From an uncultured Acidobacteriia bacterium (GTDB taxonomy: Bacteria; Acidobacteriota; Terriglobia; Bryobacterales; Bryobacteraceae), in NCBI GenBank assembly GCA_903907865.1, contig CAIVPR010000074.1:42938-106937 (forward strand): a stretch of 64,000 nucleotides of DNA, written 5' to 3'. The position numbers and the translations under genes are program-made. Each line of letters begins with the position of its first letter. The stretch's first letter is position 1. Positions 34,702 through 43,619 of the stretch are shown here, one piece after another. The notes beneath the pieces were generated by a model. That model worked only from the letters and a program-made list of their open reading frames with translations. It searched no databases and was not told the DNA's origin.

Positions 34702-35816
34702 TTGGCCACCGTCCTATAGATGTCTGCCAGGCGGCTTGTCCGGACCTCCGGCGCGTGGCGTTCGGCAACGAGTTCGTGGCTGCGCCGGATGAATCGGGCC
34801 GCCGTTTCCGGGTTCTGGATCAGGTGCGCGATGCGGTCGCCCAGCGTAACGGGGTCGCGGGTGTTCACCAAGTAGGCACTCTCGCCGTCCACCACGATCT
34901 CCGGGATGCCGCCGACCCGCGTGGACACCGAGGGCACACCCGCAGCCATCGCCTCCAGCAGAGCATTGGGCGAGCCCTCGCTGAGCGACGAGAGGACGGC
35001 CACGTCGGCGATGCCGTAGAATGGCTCGGCGGAATCGCGCTGGCCGGTGAATGTGACGCGATCAACGATGCCTAGTGACTGGATCTTGGCCTCGATGTTT
35101 GCCCGCTCCGGTCCTTCACCAACAATGACAAGGTGTGGATTGAGTGTGGCGGGGATGCGGTGGATGGCTTCAAGGAGCGTGATGTGGTCCTTCTCCTTGG
35201 AGAGCCGCCCCACGATTAGGACGACCTTTCGATCAGCTGGGATGCCAAGGCTTTCCTTCAAAGGCCCGGCTGCGGCAGGGTTGCGGGCTGCTTGCCCCCA
35301 CGTGGGCTGGATGGCGTTGTGGATGATTTCGATCCGGTTGGCCGGAACGCCGTGGGCCGTGAGCTGGTCGCGAAACGGCTCGCTCACCGTGAGGACCCGG
35401 ACGGCGGTCCGCAGCGACCAGCGGTCGAGTTGGTTATACAGTCGCGCTTTGAAGGTGGGCCAGGTGTAGCCGTGGTGGAAGGCTATCCACGGTGCTCGTG
35501 CGGGGAGTCCGGCGCGTCGCGCGAGGAAGTGCGACTTGACGGCATGGGTCTGGACGACATCGGGGCGGACGCGGTTGACCAGCGCTTGGAGCGCAGTGAG
35601 AACCTTGGGGTCCCATGCGCCCGTTTCCTCAATCGTTTCGACACGGATGCCCTGGGCGCGGGCGGTGCGGATGAAAAGGTTGTCGGCGTTGCCTCGGACG
35701 AAGGTGGCGATAGTGAGATCGACGCCTGCCGCCGGGGCGTATTTGGCGAATTCCAGGAGGTTCTTGGCCGGGCCGGTGATGGTGTAGGCCTCGATGATGG
35801 CAAGGAGCCTAGTCAT
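34698..35816 (-). CDS. GT4 glycosyltransferase
   Basis: 372 residues. N-terminal LAIIEAYTITGPAKNLLEFAKYA, C-terminal LIVGRLSKEKDHITLLEAI, LVIVGEGPERANIEAKI and LSEGSPNALLEAMAAGVPSV (EX7E). The N-terminal half resembles EpsD/EpsF-type polymer transferases. It overlaps the next operon gene by four bases and the previous one by eight, which indicates tight translational coupling. Confidence 0.9.
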   Translation of the reverse strand: MTRLLAIIEAYTITGPAKNLLEFAKYAPAAGVDLTIATFVRGNADNLFIRTARAQGIRVETIEETGAWDPKVLTALQALVNRVRPDVVQTHAVKSHFLARRAGLPARAPWIAFHHGYTWPTFKARLYNQLDRWSLRTAVRVLTVSEPFRDQLTAHGVPANRIEIIHNAIQPTWGQAARNPAAAGPLKESLGIPADRKVVLIVGRLSKEKDHITLLEAIHRIPATLNPHLVIVGEGPERANIEAKIQSLGIVDRVTFTGQRDSAEPFYGIADVAVLSSLSEGSPNALLEAMAAGVPSVSTRVGGIPEIVVDGESAYLVNTRDPVTLGDRIAHLIQNPETAARFIRRSHELVAERHAPEVRTSRLADIYRTVAK

Positions 35817-37005
35817 TGCTCGCCCTCAACCAGTCCCTATATGTCGCTACCAGCTTGCGCCCCAGGATCTCCCAGTCATATCGGGTCTTGACCAGGTCCA
35901 ACCCCGCTCCTGCCAAACCTCCGCCCAGATCCGGCGAGTCCACCAGCTGTCCGATGTGCCCAGTCCACGCCCCGACGTCGTCGGGATCGGCCATCAAAAT
36001 ATCGGTGTCCGGGGTGACGGCGAGACCCTCCGCTCCCAGAGGCGTCGAGACCACCGGAACCTCGGCCGCCATCGCTTCCAAAATCTTGAGCCGCGTGCCG
36101 CCGCCCGTCCTGAGCGGCACGATCGCCGCCAGCGCATTCCTGTAGTAGGGGCGGACGTCCGGCACAGTGCCTGTCACGGTGATTCCCGGCAGTTGTGCCA
36201 ACTCCTGTACCGTCAAAGTCGGATTGGCCCCCACGATTGCCAACCGCACACCCGGTACCCGGCTGCGCACCGACGGCCAGATGTTCCTGGCAAACGAAAT
36301 CGCCGCCTCCACATTCGGGTAGTAGTCCATCGTCCCTACGAACACCAAGTTCTTCGAGGCTGGCCCGTCGTGGTCCGTGTGGAAATACGAGGTGTCGACG
36401 CCGTTCTCCACCACGGAAATCCGCGCCTTCGGGGCAATCGCCGCCAGTTGCACGCGCTCGCGTTCGCTGCAGACGATTTGGCCGAAGTCGTCGCGCAGCA
36501 TGCCGCGTTCCAGCACTTCCATCTTGTCCGCGGTGATGCGCGCGTACCACGATTTCGGGCCGGATCCCACGGTCTGCGCAAATCGCCGCATCGCCTCGGA
36601 CTCGATGTTATGCCAGTTATACACGACCTTGGCGCCCGAATTCTCCGGGTAGCGGATCATGTGGATGCTGTCCAGATGGATCAGGTCGTAGCGGTTTCGA
36701 GCCAACAGCCCCTGGACCGCCTCCATCATGAGCGGACTGGTGTAGTTTAGTATCGGCAGAGGCCACTTGCCGACCAAGCCAAGCAGCTTCTGCCCGGCCG
36801 TATACGCCCCCGGTTTCGGAACCGGAATGATATTTCGGCACTCCGGCAGTTCCGCCTTGGTCAGCGGCTGCGAGCCGGAATCGACGAAGTAGGCGTAATC
36901 CACCTCTGCGTCGCGGGCCAGCGCCCGCAGGAAGTGGTATTCCCTCAGCTTGGCACCACTGCGGGTTGGCCAGCATTGCCGGGGGGACAGGAATAGGATT
37001 CTCAC
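35809..37005 (-). CDS. GT4 glycosyltransferase (EpsH-associated type)
   Basis: 398 residues from GTG 37005, which overlaps the asnB stop (GTGA); the upstream frame extension is inside asnB. N-terminal RILFLSPRQCWPTRSGAKLREYHFL, then VVYNWHNIESEAMRRFA, and C-terminal FVGTMDYYPNVEAAISFA, VPLRTGGGTRLKILEAMAAEVPVVSTPLG. This resembles transferases of PEP-CTERM/exopolysaccharide loci (sugar transferase TIGR03087 type), though no exosortase is in the window. Confidence 0.88.
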   Translation of the reverse strand: MRILFLSPRQCWPTRSGAKLREYHFLRALARDAEVDYAYFVDSGSQPLTKAELPECRNIIPVPKPGAYTAGQKLLGLVGKWPLPILNYTSPLMMEAVQGLLARNRYDLIHLDSIHMIRYPENSGAKVVYNWHNIESEAMRRFAQTVGSGPKSWYARITADKMEVLERGMLRDDFGQIVCSERERVQLAAIAPKARISVVENGVDTSYFHTDHDGPASKNLVFVGTMDYYPNVEAAISFARNIWPSVRSRVPGVRLAIVGANPTLTVQELAQLPGITVTGTVPDVRPYYRNALAAIVPLRTGGGTRLKILEAMAAEVPVVSTPLGAEGLAVTPDTDILMADPDDVGAWTGHIGQLVDSPDLGGGLAGAGLDLVKTRYDWEILGRKLVATYRDWLRASND

Positions 37006-38858
37006 CGGGCGCGCAACCAACTTTCGAGGACCAGCACATACCAGAGCTGGACAGGGATTTCGTCCTGCTTCAGCGCCTTGTCGATGGCCGCCGACAGCGG
37101 CTTGCGCTCGAACCAGCCCTGCTTGACGAGTAGCGTCTCGCCCTTCAGTTCCGCGAGCCGGTCGGCCCACTTCGTGGCCAGCCAGCGCTCCACCGGTACC
37201 GTGAACCCTTGCTTGCGGCGGAAGGCGACATCGGGGCCAACGCGGCGGCGCACGATCTCGCGCAGGATGGCTTTGTATTTTCCGCCACGGAAATGTACTT
37301 CCGGTGAGATGCGGGATGCGAATTCCCAGATCTTCTGGTCCAGGAACGGTGCCCGGGCCTCCAGCGAGTAGTACATCGTGCTCCCGTCCACCTTGGTCAT
37401 GAACTCCGACGTGAAGTGCATTCGTTTGTGGAATTCGAACACTTCCGCTACCAGATCGCGCGCGGATTCGAAAGATGCGGCGACCTCCCGGTACGCCACG
37501 GTGCCGCTTCGCAGCCTGTCGCCGAACAGGTTGTTTTCCTTGTAGTACGGCAGGCCGATCCGAACGCGTCCGTAGGCCCCGATGCCGCCCATCGCGTAGT
37601 CAAGTAGACTGCGGGCGCGCTTGAGCCGGGGGATCGCGGAGAGCAACGGGCGGATCGCGCTGTAAATGCCAGGAGTGAAAGCCGGAACCGAGCGGGCGAG
37701 CTTCTGGGCGCGCCACGCGTTGAATTGGAACGGATATCCAAGGTAGACGTCGTCGCCCCCATCGCCGGTGAGGAGCACGGTCGCCTTGGGCTTCACTGCC
37801 TGGGAGACGCGCAGCATGCCCAGCGCCGACGTGCTGGCGAAAGGCTCGCTGAACGCGTCGACCAGTTCGTCGAGCGGGGGCGGCTGGTTGGTGTCGAGGT
37901 GGACGATCTCGTGCGGAACGCCAAGTCGTCGCGCGATGTCCTGTGCGTCGAGGCTCTCGTCGCCGGGGTCGCCAGGCGTGCCGACCGTGAAAGTATGCGT
38001 ATTGGCACCCAGTTTCGAAAGGGCCCAGCAGACCAGGGTGGAGTCTATCCCGCCCGAAAGGAGCGCGCCGATGGGCACGTCGGAGATCAGGCGGAGCCGG
38101 ACGGCTTCGACGAGGAGGCGCTCGGTTTCGGCGACCGCGTCCTCGAATTGGATGGAATTATCCTGGCCGAAGCGCGGGAGCGACCAGTAGACCCGCTCGG
38201 AGGCCCTGCCGTTCTCCCATTCGAGAAGCGTGCCTGCGGGTAGCTTGTGGACGCCTTGGAAGATGGAGCGCTCGTCGGTGACGAAGCCGACATCCAAGAA
38301 TTCGAGCAGGGAAGCGGGGTCGATTTCGGTATGGAAGCCGAGTCCCTCAAGCGCGCGCAGGGTGGACGCGAATGCGATATTGCCGTTCCAGACGCGGTAG
38401 ACGAGGGGCTTGACCCCGAGCCGGTCCCGCGCGATGGAGAGACGCTGCTTCGGGGCGTCCCAAATGGCGAAGGCGAACATGCCGTGGAGGCGCGGGAGGA
38501 GCCGGTCCAAGCCCCACTCCAGGTAGCCTTCGATCAGGATTTCGGTGTCGCACTGGGAACGGAAGGAGTGGCCGAGGTGCTCCAGTTCGGTGCGGATTTC
38601 GTGGAAGTTGTAAATGCAGCCGTTGAAGACGACGCCGACGGAGCCATCGCGCGAGAGCATCGGCTGCGCGCCTGCGGGGCTGAGGTCGAGAATGGCCAGG
38701 CGACGGTGGCCGAAGCCGGTCGCGTTGGACGCGGAGAACCAGTCATAGTAGCCCTCGGCGTCCGGACCGCGACGGGCCATTGCCGGGAGCATGGATCTTA
38801 CGGCGGATTCTACGTTGGAAGCAGCACTTCCGAAAACGGCACCCGCTATGCCACACAT
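37002..38858 (-). CDS. asnB: Asparagine synthase-like glutamine amidotransferase
   Basis: 618 residues from ATG 38858, giving MCGIAGAVFG with catalytic Cys2; the longer open frame upstream would bury the Cys. The GATase II domain 1-210 (RRGPDAEGYYDW, HRRLAILDLSPAGAQPM, VFNGCIYNFHEIR) is followed by the ATP-pyrophosphatase domain with IGALLSGGIDSTLVCWALS and LTGDGGDDVYLGYP. First gene of the polysaccharide operon; relatives there (exosortase/XrtA-type asnB) probably amidate a sugar acid rather than make asparagine. GATAAT lies six bases before the ATG. Confidence 0.92.
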   Translation of the reverse strand: MCGIAGAVFGSAASNVESAVRSMLPAMARRGPDAEGYYDWFSASNATGFGHRRLAILDLSPAGAQPMLSRDGSVGVVFNGCIYNFHEIRTELEHLGHSFRSQCDTEILIEGYLEWGLDRLLPRLHGMFAFAIWDAPKQRLSIARDRLGVKPLVYRVWNGNIAFASTLRALEGLGFHTEIDPASLLEFLDVGFVTDERSIFQGVHKLPAGTLLEWENGRASERVYWSLPRFGQDNSIQFEDAVAETERLLVEAVRLRLISDVPIGALLSGGIDSTLVCWALSKLGANTHTFTVGTPGDPGDESLDAQDIARRLGVPHEIVHLDTNQPPPLDELVDAFSEPFASTSALGMLRVSQAVKPKATVLLTGDGGDDVYLGYPFQFNAWRAQKLARSVPAFTPGIYSAIRPLLSAIPRLKRARSLLDYAMGGIGAYGRVRIGLPYYKENNLFGDRLRSGTVAYREVAASFESARDLVAEVFEFHKRMHFTSEFMTKVDGSTMYYSLEARAPFLDQKIWEFASRISPEVHFRGGKYKAILREIVRRRVGPDVAFRRKQGFTVPVERWLATKWADRLAELKGETLLVKQGWFERKPLSAAIDKALKQDEIPVQLWYVLVLESWLRAR

Positions 38859-38864
38859 GGTTTG

Positions 38865-38870
38865 ATTATC
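38865..38870 (-). promoter_or_regulatory. Extended -10 (TGG-GATAAT) for the asnB-glycosyltransferase operon
   Basis: On the minus strand GATAAT ends six bases before ATG 38858 and is preceded by TGG. It predicts a leaderless operon mRNA. Confidence 0.45.
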
Positions 38871-39003
38871 CCAAACGCGGTAGGGCAATGCGCTAGGTTC
38901 GACCGCCGTCGAGCTTGGGATGCGTACTGGCGGCCCGTGCCGCAGTTTTTCCTCAAGGACCCTTGCTCTTTGCCGATAAGTCATTCATGGAGGCGTGCGC
39001 CCG

Positions 39004-39828
39004 TTGCATCGGTTCGACATCACATTGAAGTTGCTGCTCCAGGGCCCTTCCGCCGCCTTGTTGAGACAACTGGGCGGGGGAACAGTCGTACGATGGCTGG
39101 AAGTGGAGGCGCTTAGGGTTGAAGAGCGCCACATGGACCTGTTATGCCAGCTGGCGGACGGCAGCCTGCTGCACATCGAATTACAAAGCAGCAACGATCC
39201 GGACATGCCCCTGCGGATGGCCGAGTACGCGCTGGCGGTCAAACGCCGCTACGGTCGCATGCCGCGGCAGATTGTCCTCTACGTCGGACGCGCTCCCATG
39301 CGCATGCCGGACGTGCTGGCGGAGGGCGGCATGGCCTTCCGGTACGAGCTTGTGGACTTCCGGGAACTGGACGGCGAGGAACTGCTCGATAGCCCCGACG
39401 TGGGGGATAATGTACTTGCGGTGCTGGCCCGATTGCGGGACGGGAAGGCAGCCGTGGCAAGGATCGTCGAACGGATCAGAGCCCTGAAAGATGCGGGCCG
39501 CGACCAGGCAGTTGCCCAGCTCGGCATCCTCGCCGGGCTTCGGGGGTTGGAAGACGAGGTACAGGAGGAACTGGAGAAGATGCCAATTGTTGTCGACTTG
39601 ATGGAGAACAAGGTGTTTGCGCGGGGATACAGCCGCGCCCAAGCTGCCGGAAAAGCGGAAGGCAGGGTCGAAGGAGAGCGCACCCTGTTGCTCCGGTTGA
39701 TCCGAAAGCGATTCGGCAGCGTGCCGGATTGGGTCGACGAGCGACTGGCGGGCAAGACTACCGAAGAACTGGAACTGCTCGGGTTGCGCTTTCTGGACGC
39801 CCAGAGCATTGCGGACTTGATGCTATAG
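39004..39828 (+). CDS. Rpn/DUF4351-family PD-(D/E)xK nuclease-like protein
   Basis: 274 residues from TTG 39004, which has GGAGG ten bases upstream; GTG 38995 is the alternative. HRFDITLKLLLQGPSAALLR, then ERHMDLLCQLADGSLLHIELQSS contains the D...ExQ active site of Rpn (recombination-promoting nuclease) proteins. C-terminal LLRLIRKRFGSVPDWVDERL, TTEELELLGLRFLDAQSI is a DUF4351 domain. Such genes are often annotated as transposases but have no transposon ends; none are visible here. Possible roles are DNA cleavage or recombination and phage defence. Confidence 0.82.
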   Translation: MHRFDITLKLLLQGPSAALLRQLGGGTVVRWLEVEALRVEERHMDLLCQLADGSLLHIELQSSNDPDMPLRMAEYALAVKRRYGRMPRQIVLYVGRAPMRMPDVLAEGGMAFRYELVDFRELDGEELLDSPDVGDNVLAVLARLRDGKAAVARIVERIRALKDAGRDQAVAQLGILAGLRGLEDEVQEELEKMPIVVDLMENKVFARGYSRAQAAGKAEGRVEGERTLLLRLIRKRFGSVPDWVDERLAGKTTEELELLGLRFLDAQSIADLML

Positions 39829-39874
39829 TTGCTCGCGACGGGGCCGCCCCCACTCCGGATACCCCGCGATGCGA

Positions 39875-39880
39875 GATAAT
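39875..39880 (+). promoter_or_regulatory. -10-like GATAAT for the S9 peptidase gene
   Basis: GATAAT ends seven bases before ATG 39888; no Shine-Dalgarno is present in between. Confidence 0.4.
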
Positions 39881-39887
39881 CCTTATT

Positions 39888-41927
39888 ATGCGGTTCCTTG
39901 CGCGCCGGCTCGCGGCGATTCTGCCCCTCCTGCTTGTGGCTCCCCCCTTCGTGCCGGGACTCTCGGCCCAGAAGCGTCCCTTCGATGCCGACGCCCTCCT
40001 GCGCATCCAACGCCTCTCGGATCCGCAAATCTCGCCCGACGGCAAGACGGTCGCGTTCTCGGTCGCGGTGCCCGACGTGGCTGCGAACAAGAGCCAGCGG
40101 TCGGTATGGTCGGTGCCGCTCGACGGCGGGTCTCCCCGCAAGCTAACCGATTCCGCCGAGCGTCCGCGCTGGGCCCCGGACGGCAAGCGCATCTATTACT
40201 CCTCGGGTGGCCAGGTGTGGGCCATGGACCCGGACGGTGGCAATCCCAAACAGATCACGAAACTCTCGGTCGGCGCGGCAGACCACATCGTATCCGGCGA
40301 CGGCAAGACTCTGGTTGTCCACGGCGACGTCTACCCCTCCTGCGCCACCCCCGACAACACACTCGACGACCCCTGTAACGCCCATTTGGCCGACGAGGAG
40401 AAGGCCAGCAAGGTCTCGGCGCGGGTGATCACCGGCCTACTCTACCGCCATTGGACCGCGTGGCAGGGCAAGACGCGCAGCCACTTGCTGGCCGTGCCGG
40501 TCTCGGGCGGCAAGGTCATCGACCTAACTCCGGGCGACAAAGACGTCCCTGGCTTCTCCCTCGGCGGCCCCGACGACTACGCCATTTCCCCGGACAGCAC
40601 CGAAGTAGCCTTCGCGATGAACGTGGACCCGGTCCCGGCCACCAGCACCAACACGGATATTTACGTGGTTCCCATCGGCGGCGGCACTCCCCAGAAGATC
40701 ACCTCGGGAGCCGGTGCCGACAGTGGCCCGCAGTACTCGCCGGACAGCAAATACCTCGCCTACCGGTCGCAGTCCCGCGCCGGATACGAGAGCGACAAGT
40801 GGCGGCTGGCCGTCCTCGAACGAGCCAACGGTCGTTTGACGTTGCCCCTTGATGCCGTGGACCGCTCTGTCGAAAGTTTTGTCTGGTCCAAGGATTCCAC
40901 CCGTCTGTTCTTCGGCACGGTGGACCGCGGCCATCAGGCGATCCAGATTGTCGGCGTTGAGGGCGGCGGCGTCCGCATCGCCGTCACCGGCAACGAGACC
41001 CTTGACGACATCCAGTTCACGCCCGACGGCAAGACCATGGTCTTCACCAGCCAAAGCGGCAGCGCGCCCGTGGAAATCTGCAAGAATTCGAGCGGCGGCA
41101 AGGTGATTCCCCTCACCCATATGAACGACTCCCTGCTCTCCGGCTACCAACTCACCGCCTACGAGGACCTCTGGACCGCCCGCGAGGACGGCACGCAGAT
41201 CCAGAGCTTCATCGTGAAGCCACCGAATTTCGACGCCGCGAAGAGATACCCGCTGCTGCTGCAGATCCATGGCGGTCCACAGGGCGAGTGGGGCGAAAGC
41301 TGGACCTACCGCTGGAACGCCCAGGTCTTCGCTGCTGCCGGTTACGTTGTGGTGCTGGCGAATCCCCGCGGCTCCATCGGCTACGGGCAGAAGTTCACGG
41401 ACGACATCAACCAGGACTGGGGCGGAAAACCCTACGACGACCTGATGGCCGTCACCGACCAAGTCGCCAAGCTGCCCTATGTCGACTCGAACCGCATGGC
41501 GGCGGCTGGCGGTTCCTACGGCGGCTACATGGTGAACTGGCTGCTCGGCCACACCGACCGCTTCAAATGCCTGATCTCGCACGCCGGTGTCTATGACCTC
41601 CGCGCCGAGGCCGAGGCCACCGAGGAACTCTGGTTCCCCCTGTGGGAATTCGGCGGTATGCCGTGGGACAACCCCGAGGTCTACGACCGGTGGTCGCCCA
41701 GCAAGTTCGTCAAGGAGTTCAAGACCCCCACGCTGGTGATCCATGGCGAACTCGATTTCCGCATCCCCTACACCCAGGGGCTGCAACTTTACACGGCCCT
41801 GCAGATGCGCAAGGTGCCTTCGAAACTACTCATCTATCCCGACGAGGGCCACTGGGTGCTGAAGCCGCAGAACAGCCAGCTTTGGTACGCCACGTTCCTC
41901 GACTGGATCAACAACTGGACAAAATAA
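39888..41927 (+). CDS. Secreted S9 (prolyl oligopeptidase-like) peptidase
   Basis: 679 residues from ATG 39888, which begins a signal peptide (MRFLARRLAAILPLLLVAPP); the open frame from 39729 overlaps the Rpn gene and is not used. Residues ~35-420 form a beta-propeller (WD40-like repeats such as DPQISPDGKTVAFSV). The C-terminal alpha/beta-hydrolase has GGSYGGYMVNWLLG (nucleophile Ser), HGELDFRIPY (Asp) and PDEGHWVLKP (His). Acylaminoacyl or dipeptidyl peptidase acting outside the cytoplasm. The M23 gene starts one base after its stop. Confidence 0.93.
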   Translation: MRFLARRLAAILPLLLVAPPFVPGLSAQKRPFDADALLRIQRLSDPQISPDGKTVAFSVAVPDVAANKSQRSVWSVPLDGGSPRKLTDSAERPRWAPDGKRIYYSSGGQVWAMDPDGGNPKQITKLSVGAADHIVSGDGKTLVVHGDVYPSCATPDNTLDDPCNAHLADEEKASKVSARVITGLLYRHWTAWQGKTRSHLLAVPVSGGKVIDLTPGDKDVPGFSLGGPDDYAISPDSTEVAFAMNVDPVPATSTNTDIYVVPIGGGTPQKITSGAGADSGPQYSPDSKYLAYRSQSRAGYESDKWRLAVLERANGRLTLPLDAVDRSVESFVWSKDSTRLFFGTVDRGHQAIQIVGVEGGGVRIAVTGNETLDDIQFTPDGKTMVFTSQSGSAPVEICKNSSGGKVIPLTHMNDSLLSGYQLTAYEDLWTAREDGTQIQSFIVKPPNFDAAKRYPLLLQIHGGPQGEWGESWTYRWNAQVFAAAGYVVVLANPRGSIGYGQKFTDDINQDWGGKPYDDLMAVTDQVAKLPYVDSNRMAAAGGSYGGYMVNWLLGHTDRFKCLISHAGVYDLRAEAEATEELWFPLWEFGGMPWDNPEVYDRWSPSKFVKEFKTPTLVIHGELDFRIPYTQGLQLYTALQMRKVPSKLLIYPDEGHWVLKPQNSQLWYATFLDWINNWTK

Positions 41928-41928
41928 A

Positions 41929-43326
41929 TTGAAAGCCATACTGGCCGTGGTCGTTTTGGTGCTGCTGCTTGCGGCGGCACCCGTGTATCTGATGGTTTCG
42001 TCCACCGAGACCGTGCTGAAGGCGGTGGACCAGCCCAAAGTGGTCGGGATGAAGACCCCGATGCGGGTGCGGGCCGAGAATCCGCACGGGGTACGTTGGA
42101 TGACCGTGTCCGTTTCGCAGGACGGCAAGTCGCATGACACGCGCGTCGCCCAAGCGAAGGCGCAGCACATGTTCCCGGAACGGGGGGTGAAGCCGCAGGA
42201 GGTTTCGGTCGACCTCGGTCGCGCCGTGATGCCTGAGTTGCACGACGGCAAGGCGAAGGTGACGGTGTCCTCGGTGTCCAACGACTTCATGGGGAAGTCG
42301 AATTCCATTTCGTTCGACGTGGACGTGATGACCGCGCCCCCGCAGGTGTCCGCCGACGGCGTCCAGCATTACATCAACCTCGGCGGCAGCGAAATGGCGA
42401 CGTTCACGCCGTCGGGCGCATGGACCGAGGCCGGAGTGCAGGTGGGCGACCGCAAATTCCGCAGTTTCCCCCTGCCGGGACATCCGGGCCAGTATTTCAG
42501 CCTGTTCGCCTATGCGTGGAACCTCCCGACCGACACCCCGGTGTCCGTGTTCGCGGGAAATCCGACGGGCGCGGTCGCCAAGACCAGCTTCTGGTACAAG
42601 GTGTTTCCGAAGAAGTTCCGGCAGAGCACGATTCCGCTGGAGTCGATGAACCTCGAGCGGCTGGTGAACCAGATCGACACAGAGCACAAAATCCCCGGCG
42701 ACCTGGTGCAGCGTTTTGTTTACATCAACAACGAGATGCGGAAGCAGAACAACCAGACGCTGGCGGATCTGCGCTTCCAGTCGGAGAACAAGTTCCTGTG
42801 GAGCGGGGCGTTCCTGCCGATGGTGGATTCGACCGTGGAATCGCGGTTCGCGGACGACCGGACGTACACATGGCAGGGCAAGAAGGTGGACGAGCAGACC
42901 CACCTCGGCTTCGACCTCGCGAAACTGGCACATTCGCCGATTCCGGCGTCGAACGACGGCAAGGTTGTCTTGGCGGAGAACCTGGGGATTTACGGCAACT
43001 GCGTCGTGATCGACCACGGCTTCGGGCTCATGACCATCTACGGGCACATGAGCGAGTTCGCCGTGAAGAAGGGCGACTTGGTGAAGAAGGCGCAGGTGAT
43101 CGGCAAGACCGGGTTCACGGGTCTGGCGGGCGGCGACCATTTGCACTTCAGCATGATGCTGGACGGCGTACAGGTGAACGCCGTCGAGTGGTGGGATCCG
43201 CACTGGGTCAAGGACCGGATTCTTTCGAAGATGGATGCGGATCTGAAGGTCGAAGGCGGGGCTGAGGAGCCGGTCAAGGGCGGATATCCTGTGCCGAAGA
43301 AGAAGGGGCGGAAGAAGAAGCGGTAG
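41929..43326 (+). CDS. M23-family metallopeptidase, membrane-anchored
   Basis: 465 residues from TTG 41929. N-terminal helix ILAVVVLVLLLAAAPVYLMV anchors it. A ~220-residue region of beta-type sequence precedes the peptidase domain. Zinc motifs: QTHLGFDLA (HxxxD), HGFGLMTIYGHMSEF and GGDHLHFSMM (HxH). LytM-type enzymes cut peptidoglycan cross-links. The C-terminus ends with a strongly basic tail (PKKKGRKKKR). It is coupled to the S9 gene (1-base gap). Confidence 0.9.
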   Translation: MKAILAVVVLVLLLAAAPVYLMVSSTETVLKAVDQPKVVGMKTPMRVRAENPHGVRWMTVSVSQDGKSHDTRVAQAKAQHMFPERGVKPQEVSVDLGRAVMPELHDGKAKVTVSSVSNDFMGKSNSISFDVDVMTAPPQVSADGVQHYINLGGSEMATFTPSGAWTEAGVQVGDRKFRSFPLPGHPGQYFSLFAYAWNLPTDTPVSVFAGNPTGAVAKTSFWYKVFPKKFRQSTIPLESMNLERLVNQIDTEHKIPGDLVQRFVYINNEMRKQNNQTLADLRFQSENKFLWSGAFLPMVDSTVESRFADDRTYTWQGKKVDEQTHLGFDLAKLAHSPIPASNDGKVVLAENLGIYGNCVVIDHGFGLMTIYGHMSEFAVKKGDLVKKAQVIGKTGFTGLAGGDHLHFSMMLDGVQVNAVEWWDPHWVKDRILSKMDADLKVEGGAEEPVKGGYPVPKKKGRKKKR

Positions 43327-43440
43327 GGGGATTGGCAGGGCAACAGCAGTTGCATGCGCTTCAGCGGAGAACAGGGCATGCTTGCAAGTGTCTTGCGCGG
43401 CTGGCTCGTTGACCGGTTGGGTCAACATCTGCGCACGGCT

Positions 43441-43520
43441 CGAACAAACACTCCCTTGCGGTCGTGGCCCGGTAACATGTTGATTCCGCAGAGCCGCGAC
43501 CGCGAGGGAGCGTTTGTTCG
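43441..43520. repeat. Long imperfect palindrome, REP-like
   Basis: The 28-base arms 43441-43468 and 43493-43520 match except at three places (25 Watson-Crick pairs, two G-T pairs, one mismatch) around a 24-base loop. The right arm begins GCCGCGACCGCGAGGGAGCG. A related half-copy is at 51015-51046. It lies between convergent genes. Confidence 0.75.
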
Positions 43521-43584
43521 GGGAACGGGATGCACCGTGGCACGGCCAACTGCCGTTTCGACGTTCTTTTCCACATGATCGGCG

Positions 43585-43613
43585 AAAGGGGCGGACCGAA
43601 GGTCCGCCCCTTT
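43585..43613. terminator. Bidirectional intrinsic terminator
   Basis: AAAGGGGCGGACC (43585-43597), loop GAA, GGTCCGCCCCTTT (43601-43613): a perfect 13-bp stem flanked by A and T tracts. It sits between the convergent M23 and tricorn genes, 6 bases from the latter's stop, and can serve both. Confidence 0.85.
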
Positions 43614-43619
43614 AAGCCC

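Noticed and set aside
38995..39828. Insertion-sequence transposase
   Set aside because: The protein is a Rpn/DUF4351 type. I found no terminal inverted repeats or target duplication flanking it.
41908..43428. 506-codon frame antisense to the M23 peptidase
   Set aside because: The M23 zinc motifs on the plus strand are decisive; the antisense text is low-complexity Leu/His/Arg.
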